In this document: piece after piece, positions 1-5,607 of the stretch
Numbering within the stretch: position 1 is the first letter of the stretch
How the letters are laid out: each line of letters opens with the position of its first letter
NCBI GenBank assembly: GCA_009887135.1
Contig: QXYA01000130.1
Span: 1 to 5,607 of the forward strand
DNA: 5,607 bases
Source of the DNA: Candidatus Poseidoniales archaeon
Lineage (GTDB): Archaea; Thermoplasmatota; Poseidoniia; Poseidoniales; Poseidoniaceae
Direction of reading: 5' to 3'
Position numbers and translations under genes: made by a program
The notes under the pieces: generated by a model
The model's database searches: none
The model's input: only the letters and a program-made list of their open reading frames with translations
Told to the model about the DNA's origin: nothing

Positions 1-259
1 AGTTCTCGGCGAAATAGGTTGAGAGTTGAGTAATGTAGGCGGCCACAGAAAGAGGCGATGCCTCCAAGTCGTTTAGGCTCTCTATATCTGACTCAGCAAG
101 TGACGCTCTTAGGATCTCAACCGATCGTCGTCGTCCTCTGTAGGTGCTGGCGTTCTGGGTTAGGCGGCTGACTTCAAGAGATTCCTGGAGCAAATCATTG
201 AGGGAAGGGTTACTTCTCATGTTCAAGCCACTGCAATGATAGGTTTTGAAGGCTTTCAT
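1..259 (-). CDS. Unrecognised protein, N-terminal part only (runs off left edge)
   Basis: I do not recognise this protein. The minus-strand frame is open from an in-frame TGA at 311-313 to the left edge. Possible starts are GTG at 262, ATG at 259, TTG at 226 and ATG at 220. No convincing Shine-Dalgarno sequence or TATA box precedes any of them, so the ATG at 259 is a choice; from ATG 220 onward the frame is the safest part. The visible 86 residues are hydrophilic and look mainly helical. They include an arginine cluster (RGRRRS) and acidic/leucine stretches such as ESDIESLNDL, with no signal peptide or membrane segment. Composition (47-60% G+C in two counted lines) is richer than in the large gene upstream of it on the same strand. 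The gap to that gene's stop is 102 bases, so cotranscription is possible but not shown. No function is proposed. Confidence 0.55.
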   Translation of the reverse strand, partial: MKAFKTYHCSGLNMRSNPSLNDLLQESLEVSRLTQNASTYRGRRRSVEILRASLAESDIESLNDLEASPLSVAAYITQLSTYFAEN

Positions 260-361
260 CACATGTCTGTTAAGTCTTGAACCGGCCCTGAGATGACCAT
301 GTGGTGGTTTTCAAATTGTCAAGGCGCAGTAGTATGATCTGAACTGACAATATCATGAAAA

Positions 362-2905
362 CTAGTCTGGCCTATGAGAATCATCGTTATGTTGATTATT
401 TTCTTCGGGAGTTGAATGTATATTCGGTTTGCAATGATACAAGTATGGAGATGTAGTTGTTATTTCCGCATCCAAATCCTCCAATTTTTCATCTGGATTT
501 TCTTTTAAGACTTTGATATCGTATCCAGTCCAATTATTGCGATTCACCTTCTCATCAAAAAGAGTCTTGAATTTACTTTTTGAAATTTTGATAGGGATGC
601 CCTCTAATTCCGGTACGCCAGTGACGTGGCAGAAATCGTCCGAATTTTCAACTTGTTTAATTTGCTTCAACCCAATGGGTCCATTATACAACGTATTTTC
701 TTCTTCCAATGCTTGTTTAGGGTTCTTCTCCCATTTTATCGTCCGTTCCTTTCGAACCCTCGCCACCTCTTGGTCATTCTCAACATTAGCCCTATGCCTC
801 AAGCTCCTTTGGTGAATTGTTAGCCTTGATTCCGAGTTGGGTATTTTCTCTTGGCGATCCTCACGCTTGGGTTCTCTTCGAGTTATTGGTCTTCTCGCCT
901 GCTCACTCCGGCGCGTTTGATGTTGTTGCATTGCATCTTCCACAAACGGATTGAACGGGTCATTTCTTGTATTCCCCCGTCGAGGAACGGACCGTTTTGC
1001 TTTCTGTAAGTTCAAGACGAATGTATGGTAATTCATATTCTCATAGTCAATAAGTACATTTCTCATCTTTTCTCTCTTAAATTGGGGATACTGTTGGTTT
1101 TCAATTGATAGTTTCTCTATTTCTTGGTTTCGATGGTTTTCACATTTTTCTTTGTGGTCAATCGCTCTGTCAAACCAAGGCTGAATGTCTTTCACTTCCA
1201 TGTCATCTCTTTCTGATGGTGGCATCTTGATATCAGTTTGTTGTTGAAGTTCACTGATCTTCAAATCAATGTTGAATTCCTTAATCGCATTTTCAACACG
1301 TTCAGCATAGTCGTTTTTATCGAAGTCGCTGTTGTAATTTGGTTGGACGCTTTCCTTGAGGCGCTTTTCTATTGTGTTTCGCTCATCACCTTGTAATTCG
1401 TGTGCGTCCATCTTTTCTTGCAGAATGCCATCGCAGATTTCTTTGGTCGGTTTGGCTCTTTCATACCACTCTGTAATCCATTGTATGTTTTGAGCGAGAT
1501 GGCCTTCTGGTGCCACTATTCCGGTTTCTTCTGCAAGTTTTCTTGCATGTTTTCGTATCTGTTCTTTGCGAAGCGAATCTTCAACTTGCTTGCAATACTC
1601 CTCAAACCGAGCTTTAAAATTAGAAAATTCTCTTATCTCAAGGTCCACAGGATACGCTTCAATTTTATTGAGGGATCCAGGAGGCATTTCCTCATCTCTA
1701 CCCTTCTTCACGCCAGTCTCAATGGCCTCAGCACATCGTTCGGCGTAATCTTCAACTTCTTCAAATCGTGTTAGAAAATCTGTTTTGATGGGAGCCCACT
1801 TCTGTAACTCTTGTGGAAGGGTAAAATGAGGATACTTCTCGATGAAATTCTTGATTCTGTCTTCAGCGTTATCCCGTTCGCCTGCCTTGGTTTGGAAAAA
1901 AGTGTTGACCTCATCAACGCTTGTCATTTCATCAGGGTTGAGGCCAAAATTGGTCCCATGCTCATTGGTCAGTAACTTGATCTGATTGTGAATCTCATGG
2001 GCTCGAATAAATTGGTTTTCAATCCATTGAAGGTTTGGCTCGTCTTCTTCCTCGATGGTCAATTGATTCAGATGTGGGAAATCGTTCTTACATTGAGCAA
2101 TGATTCGTTTTCTCTTTTCATTTATTTCCAAATCCTCATCACGAGTGAACTTCCTATTCCGGATATCGAACTGCTCTTGTCGTTGTTCAAGTTCTGCTTC
2201 CATGACCAATGCCTTTTCCATGCCGCCTTCCCGCACCCATTTAGCGTGACTAGCATCTGTAATTGTACCCTCGATATGTCGTTCAAGGTTCAATTCAACA
2301 ATACGTGGACCTAAGGTCTTACAATAATTGTATGCTTCATGGTTTTCTTTTTCAGGTGCGTGTGTGTATACGACTTCAACAACCAACCAAGTACCGTCTT
2401 CAAATCTTACAAAGATGTCAGGTCGAAGCATTCTTGCTGATTTCCCTAATGGGAAATACCGCCCTTGCTCTCGTTCAACATCCACGATTCTTCGGTCGAG
2501 CCAATTCGTGTTGGTTCTTTTTTTGTGGTCGAGATACTTTTTGATTTGAAGGGTTGTCTTCCAGTGAAAACTTGATTCTCCAACATAATGACTTCTGTTC
2601 TTGCATGTAGGGGGCATTCCTCCACCGGGATCTCTTCTACGAAAATGCCATTTGTTAACGGCTGCTTGTGAAACCAAAACCCTCGTTGCGCATGTTTGAT
2701 CCCTACAACATCTATATCTCGCTGAGGCATCACCATGCTCGGCCTTTGGACGCCCGCTTGATGACGTGGTACCCGCCCAGATTTGGTTTTCATTAGCCTC
2801 ATGGGGCCAATCTTCTTTGTATCCCACATGGACTTCTTGTTGGGTGATGGTGTCCCATGCATATTGGGTTTCACCGTCTTTGGTCCTATCACCAACCTTA
2901 GCCAC
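362..2905 (-). CDS. CoiA-like nuclease-domain protein with long helical repeat region, 847 aa
   Basis: This is a large protein of unknown specific function. Residues about 60-215 resemble the CoiA-like competence/nuclease family. A putative metal-binding cluster (C66, C67, C72, H87, C101, H106) contains the WHFRR stretch that corresponds to the family's HF.H segment. It is followed by ESSFH (E110, H114), RPDIF (D163) and VVEVVYTH (E177), the expected order of a PD-(D/E)XK core. The usual Lys/Gln after the glutamate is Val179, so activity is uncertain. Residues about 263-638 are degenerate helical repeats. Residues 637-706 form an Arg/Lys-rich, probably disordered linker, residues about 738-800 a small compact domain, and the tail is polar. 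No signal peptide or membrane helix is seen, so a cytoplasmic, DNA-related role is inferred. The start is GTG: no ATG, GTG or TTG lies between it and the upstream in-frame TGA (2999-3001), and a later start would remove the Cys cluster. The stop is TAG. The gene is AT-rich (32-42% G+C in three lines) compared with both neighbours and diverges from the helicase gene. Classical CoiA proteins are much shorter, so this is not simply coiA. Confidence 0.88.
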   Translation of the reverse strand: MAKVGDRTKDGETQYAWDTITQQEVHVGYKEDWPHEANENQIWAGTTSSSGRPKAEHGDASARYRCCRDQTCATRVLVSQAAVNKWHFRRRDPGGGMPPTCKNRSHYVGESSFHWKTTLQIKKYLDHKKRTNTNWLDRRIVDVEREQGRYFPLGKSARMLRPDIFVRFEDGTWLVVEVVYTHAPEKENHEAYNYCKTLGPRIVELNLERHIEGTITDASHAKWVREGGMEKALVMEAELEQRQEQFDIRNRKFTRDEDLEINEKRKRIIAQCKNDFPHLNQLTIEEEDEPNLQWIENQFIRAHEIHNQIKLLTNEHGTNFGLNPDEMTSVDEVNTFFQTKAGERDNAEDRIKNFIEKYPHFTLPQELQKWAPIKTDFLTRFEEVEDYAERCAEAIETGVKKGRDEEMPPGSLNKIEAYPVDLEIREFSNFKARFEEYCKQVEDSLRKEQIRKHARKLAEETGIVAPEGHLAQNIQWITEWYERAKPTKEICDGILQEKMDAHELQGDERNTIEKRLKESVQPNYNSDFDKNDYAERVENAIKEFNIDLKISELQQQTDIKMPPSERDDMEVKDIQPWFDRAIDHKEKCENHRNQEIEKLSIENQQYPQFKREKMRNVLIDYENMNYHTFVLNLQKAKRSVPRRGNTRNDPFNPFVEDAMQQHQTRRSEQARRPITRREPKREDRQEKIPNSESRLTIHQRSLRHRANVENDQEVARVRKERTIKWEKNPKQALEEENTLYNGPIGLKQIKQVENSDDFCHVTGVPELEGIPIKISKSKFKTLFDEKVNRNNWTGYDIKVLKENPDEKLEDLDAEITTTSPYLYHCKPNIHSTPEENNQHNDDSHRPD
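992..2119 (-). repeat. About eight degenerate ~45-residue helical repeats encoded within the large gene
   Basis: Residues about 263-638 can be divided by eye into roughly eight units of 40-50 residues. Each ends in a helix with an aromatic/charged core and often a Cys or Ala. Comparable unit ends are LQWIENQFIRAHEIHNQI (291-308), VNTFFQTKAGERDNAED (333-349), FLTRFEEVEDYAERCAEAI (377-395), FSNFKARFEEYCKQVED (427-443), IQWITEWYERAKPTKEIC (474-491), YAERVENAIKEF (533-544), IQPWFDRAIDHKEKCEN (574-590) and YHTFVLNLQKAKRS (626-639). Two units share an MPP turn (407-409 and 561-563) ahead of this helix. The similarity is at protein level only; no DNA-level tandem repeat is apparent. The pattern suggests an alpha-solenoid or helical-hairpin scaffold for binding protein or nucleic acid. 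Unit borders are approximate. Confidence 0.5.
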
Positions 2906-2926
2906 AATATGCCATGGTATACGAGA

Positions 2927-2935
2927 GTATTTTAG
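2927..2935 (-). promoter_or_regulatory. TATA-like box for the large minus-strand gene
   Basis: On the minus strand this reads CTAAAATAC, centred about 26 bases before the GTG start. That is the usual distance from an archaeal TATA box to the transcription start, and it would place the start at or next to the GTG, giving a leaderless mRNA. This agrees with the absence of any GGAGG-like sequence before the GTG. Read as bacterial, TAAAAT would be a -10 element with a short leader and no good ribosome-binding site. The assignment rests on position and composition only. Confidence 0.4.
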
Positions 2936-3026
2936 GACTCGGCTTGGGATTGAAGAGATTTTTGACCGTTTCTGAATCCGTTTTCTTAACCAAATCTTTC
3001 ATTAAGGCTCGCTCACGGACTTCTTT

Positions 3027-3032
3027 GGAGGA
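3027..3032 (+). promoter_or_regulatory. Shine-Dalgarno site of the helicase gene
   Basis: GGAGGA lies 8 bases before the ATG at 3041, a near-ideal match and spacing. It supports that start, which is also the only ATG, GTG or TTG after the in-frame TAA at 2987-2989. It contrasts with the divergent gene, which has no such site. Confidence 0.8.
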
Positions 3033-3040
3033 AGTCCCTG

Positions 3041-5607
3041 ATGCCGTTCACTGAGGCTCAACAACAAGCCATTGACCACCGAGACGGACACTTGCAAATC
3101 ATTGCGTGTGCTGGCTCGGGCAAGACTCAGGTGCTCGTTGAACGTATTCTTGGACTGCTCCGAGAAGGCCATCCACCGAGCAGCATCGTAGCCTTCACCT
3201 TCACTGAGAAAGCAGCTGCAGAACTCCATGACCGCGTTCGTCAAGCCATCAAGCAATCCAATATGGCCGTTCAAGGGCTTGTGGGAATGTACATTGGAAC
3301 CATTCACGGCTGGTGCCTTGAGTTTATGCAGACCCACCTCAATCAGTTCCTCAAATACCGAGTGATGAATGAGGTGCAGACCAAGTTGTTGATTCAGCGG
3401 AACTCCAACAAGTCAGGGCTCACCTCAATGTCGTATATGGGCGGGCCCGACCTCAAGCGAGGAAAGTGGGATGTTCGAAATTATCATGCCATGCTCAACA
3501 TTCTTCGTGAAGACCAACTGAACTGGGAGCATGTTCCAGAACAGGCCCTTGAAGCCTTAGATATGTATCGTGACCTCTTGGATTATCATGCCGTTTTTGA
3601 TTACAGTGAACTTTTGAGCCGAGTTGTTGACGGGCTTCAGAGCGGTCAGAACGAATGGACTGCAGCCAAGGGCGTTCTTCAGGAGCGCATCAAGCACGTG
3701 ATGGTTGACGAATACCAAGACGTCAATCCAGTTCAAGAGAAACTGGTCGAAATCTTTGCCTCATGCGGTGCGAACATCACTGTTGTTGGTGATGATGACC
3801 AAACCATCTACCAGTGGCGAGGTTCAGCGGTCAACAACATCCTGACCTTCGCTCAACGGTATCCTGACGTGACAACGGTGAATGTGACAACGAATTTCCG
3901 TTCCACGCCAGCCATAGTCGGCCTTGCTGAACACGTTGCTCAACTCAACCAGAACCGTCTTCCCAAGGCTTTTCTTTCAGGCAGCCACCTTGAGTATGCA
4001 CAAGGCGACATCATGTCATTGCAGTTTGACACTGCGGAAGAACAAGCGGAGTACATCGCAGATCGGATTGAGGATTACGTTGGCCATCCATTCCAAGATT
4101 CACCTGATGAACCACTTCGGGGCCTTGCATATTCGGACATGGCCATCCTGTTGCGCAGTGTTCGTAAGGATGCTGGGCCACTGATGGACGCCCTTCGAAA
4201 CCGTGAAATTCCTTTCATCGTTCGCGGCGTGCAGCAGCTCTTCGAACAACCAGAAGTTGAGGCTGCTCGTTGTCTCTTTCAGTACATTGCAGGTGAATTA
4301 AGCAGACAGTTCCTGAAAGATATCTGGATGGATGCCGACGTCGGCGTGACTGAGAATAATGTTGAGAAGGCGATCTTGGCGCTTCCAGATATGTTTGACG
4401 AGGGTGAAATGTGGAAATGGCGTGGTCTTCAGGAAGTCTACCTCAATTTCCTCAAGAACATTGGTTTGATTGAAGACAACATTCCCGACCCGGGAGAAGT
4501 TGGAACCGGTGCTACCGTGTATTACAACCTCGGAATGTTCAGTGAAGTCATCTCGGATTTCGAAACCATCCACTTCACTTCAAAGCCAGATGGTAAGTAC
4601 AAGACCTTCGCTTATTGGGTTCAAAATGATGCCCCAGATTACTACGATGAAGGAGGCCTAGGGGGCAACTTCCACACGCCAAATGCGGTTGTTATCACTA
4701 CTGTTCACCAGTCCAAAGGATTGCAATGGCCTGCCGTCTTTGTTCCCTCATTGCAACGAAACCGTTTCCCTGCTAAGAAACAAGGAGGGCGATCGGTATG
4801 GCACATTATTCCCGAATCATCGGTTGATGATTACGAACGTTATGTCACCAATGTTGATGATGAGCGTCGACTGTTCTATGTGGCACTTACTCGTGCGAAG
4901 AAATTCCTCTATTGCACGTTTGGACCAGGTGAAAGCCGGCTCTATCAGCAACCATCGGTGTTCCTCGATGAAATTCATCATCTTGGTCAAGTTTGTTTGG
5001 AAGAACCACCCCGTGAATGGCCGGAATCATTGCCTTCGGTGTCGAAGGTTGAAGTCCCAACAGTACGGCTTTCGTTCTCTGAATGGAAGTACTTTTCACA
5101 GTGCCCCTACATGTTCAAACTTCGCTTCCTCTATGGATTCAATGAACCTCTTGCGGAAGCGTTGGGCTACGGTAAATCGCTGCATGATGCGCTGGCTGAA
5201 ATTCATCGGCTCGCTATCGATGGTGTGACTGTCAAATCAAGTGAACTAGGAGCTATTCTCGACAAACATCTCCATCTTCCATATGCCTACACCGGTTTGA
5301 AGGAAACACTTGGCGAAGCGGCATTATCTGCTTTGCACCGTTACACAACACTCCATGCCACGAACCTTACCGAGGCAACTCACTCAGAACAAACGGTGGA
5401 GTTCTCTCCTCAAGATGGACTTCTCGTGCACGGCCGTATTGACCTCATTTCGATGAAGGATACCGGCATTGTGCGTCTGATTGATTTCAAGTCCAGTAAC
5501 CGAGCACAGGCTGAAGACATCACAGAAGCCCAACTCAATGTGTATGCTGCTGGTTATGAGGACCTTATGGGACGATTACCGGACATCATCGAAGTGTGCA
5601 ACCTCGA
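3041..5607 (+). CDS. UvrD/Rep-family DNA helicase with C-terminal RecB/Cas4-type nuclease domain (3' end outside window)
   Basis: This is an SF1A ATP-dependent DNA helicase, presumably unwinding 3'-5' as known for UvrD/PcrA/Rep. All core motifs are intact: Q motif FTEAQ (Gln7), Walker A CAGSGKT (23-29), Ia TFTEKAAAEL (53-62), Ic TIHGWC (87-92), II DEYQD (223-227), III GDDDQTIYQWRG (250-261), IV NFRST (285-289), IVa-like VRGVQQLFEQPEV (394-406), V TVHQSKGLQW (554-563) and VI DERRLFYVALTRA (607-619). After residue 670 a PD-(D/E)XK domain of the RecB/AddB/Cas4 type begins: LSFSEWKYFSQCPY (677-690, Cys688), H715, HGRIDL (D801), IDFKSS (D815, K817) and QLNVY (Q831, Y835). All expected nuclease residues are present, and Cys688 sits where iron-sulfur nucleases of this type carry their first cluster cysteine; the other three would lie past the edge. 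855 codons are visible, without stop or frameshift. Composition is 52-55% G+C in two lines. A recombination-repair role is likely; a defence role with the divergent neighbour is possible. Because the fusion is neither plain UvrD nor AddA, no symbol is given. Confidence 0.95.
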   Translation, partial: MPFTEAQQQAIDHRDGHLQIIACAGSGKTQVLVERILGLLREGHPPSSIVAFTFTEKAAAELHDRVRQAIKQSNMAVQGLVGMYIGTIHGWCLEFMQTHLNQFLKYRVMNEVQTKLLIQRNSNKSGLTSMSYMGGPDLKRGKWDVRNYHAMLNILREDQLNWEHVPEQALEALDMYRDLLDYHAVFDYSELLSRVVDGLQSGQNEWTAAKGVLQERIKHVMVDEYQDVNPVQEKLVEIFASCGANITVVGDDDQTIYQWRGSAVNNILTFAQRYPDVTTVNVTTNFRSTPAIVGLAEHVAQLNQNRLPKAFLSGSHLEYAQGDIMSLQFDTAEEQAEYIADRIEDYVGHPFQDSPDEPLRGLAYSDMAILLRSVRKDAGPLMDALRNREIPFIVRGVQQLFEQPEVEAARCLFQYIAGELSRQFLKDIWMDADVGVTENNVEKAILALPDMFDEGEMWKWRGLQEVYLNFLKNIGLIEDNIPDPGEVGTGATVYYNLGMFSEVISDFETIHFTSKPDGKYKTFAYWVQNDAPDYYDEGGLGGNFHTPNAVVITTVHQSKGLQWPAVFVPSLQRNRFPAKKQGGRSVWHIIPESSVDDYERYVTNVDDERRLFYVALTRAKKFLYCTFGPGESRLYQQPSVFLDEIHHLGQVCLEEPPREWPESLPSVSKVEVPTVRLSFSEWKYFSQCPYMFKLRFLYGFNEPLAEALGYGKSLHDALAEIHRLAIDGVTVKSSELGAILDKHLHLPYAYTGLKETLGEAALSALHRYTTLHATNLTEATHSEQTVEFSPQDGLLVHGRIDLISMKDTGIVRLIDFKSSNRAQAEDITEAQLNVYAAGYEDLMGRLPDIIEVCNL

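Larger units (their letters stand above)
2906..3040. promoter_or_regulatory. Divergent intergenic control region between the two large genes
   Basis: These 135 bases separate the GTG of the minus-strand gene from the ATG of the plus-strand helicase gene, so both promoters must lie here or inside the opposing gene. The leftmost part holds the TATA-like box for the minus-strand gene. Next to it is a short imperfect dyad, ATAC-GAGA-GTAT (about 2919-2930), too weak to be called an operator. T-rich runs near 2959-2971 and 2981-2987 could contribute to a plus-strand promoter, but I cannot assign one with confidence. The helicase ribosome-binding site is at the right end. No small ORF or RNA gene is evident. 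Confidence 0.6.

Noticed and set aside
318..323. TTGACA on the minus strand (within CTTGACAATTT) as a -35 box for the left partial gene
   Set aside because: The hexamer 17 bases downstream is TGGTCA, a poor -10 element, and nothing else supports a promoter there.
347..353. ACAATAT here and again at 2904-2910, flanking the AT-rich gene, considered as a target-site duplication
   Set aside because: A 7-base match between two regions of about 100 bases each is expected by chance about as often as not, and no terminal inverted repeats or transposase accompany it.
1400..1774. Plus-strand frame of 124 codons antisense to the repeat region, Phe/Leu/Ser-rich
   Set aside because: The hydrophobic composition is what the complement of Glu/Lys-rich codons gives; no start signals, and the opposing gene is well supported.
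2446..2907. A 153-codon minus-strand frame starting TTG two bases upstream of the large gene's GTG
   Set aside because: It lies in another frame inside the N-terminal region of the 847-residue gene, whose product shows family motifs; the alternative translation shows no recognisable motifs.
2919..2930. ATAC-GAGA-GTAT dyad in the divergent region as a repressor operator
   Set aside because: Four-base arms are too short to stand out from chance; mentioned in the intergenic entry only.
3002..3337. Minus-strand frame of 111 codons overlapping the start of the helicase
   Set aside because: It is antisense to the Walker A and Ia motifs of a certain gene and has no motifs of its own.

Overview
The window holds two large divergent genes and the 5' part of a third. 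On the minus strand is an 847-residue protein (362..2905) that I cannot assign to a named gene. It opens with a CoiA-like module, a Cys/His cluster followed by a PD-(D/E)XK-type nuclease core. It continues into about 375 residues of degenerate helical repeats, a basic linker and a small C-terminal domain. Behind it on the same strand, running off the left edge, is the beginning of an unrecognised gene (1..259). On the plus strand, from 3041 to the right edge, is a superfamily 1A (UvrD/Rep/PcrA-type) DNA helicase with a RecB/Cas4-type nuclease domain at its C-terminus; its last part lies outside the window.

The organism cannot be fixed from this sequence. The minus-strand gene begins at a GTG with no Shine-Dalgarno sequence, and a TATA-like box is centred about 26 bases upstream. 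That spacing is typical of leaderless archaeal genes, so an archaeon is plausible, but the same box could be read as a bacterial -10 element. The helicase has a clear GGAGGA ribosome-binding site. No rRNA, tRNA, CRISPR array, transposase or integrase is visible.

Base composition is uneven. Hand counts on single 60-base lines give 32-42% G+C inside the 847-residue gene, 52-55% in the helicase and 47-60% in the left partial gene. The large minus-strand gene therefore looks like an AT-rich cassette between GC-richer neighbours, as expected for accessory, possibly transferred DNA.

Functionally, a nuclease-repeat protein and a helicase-nuclease share a 135-base divergent control region. This could be chance adjacency of an accessory gene and a DNA-repair gene, or a two-component DNA-processing or defence module. 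The sequence raises the second possibility but does not prove it.
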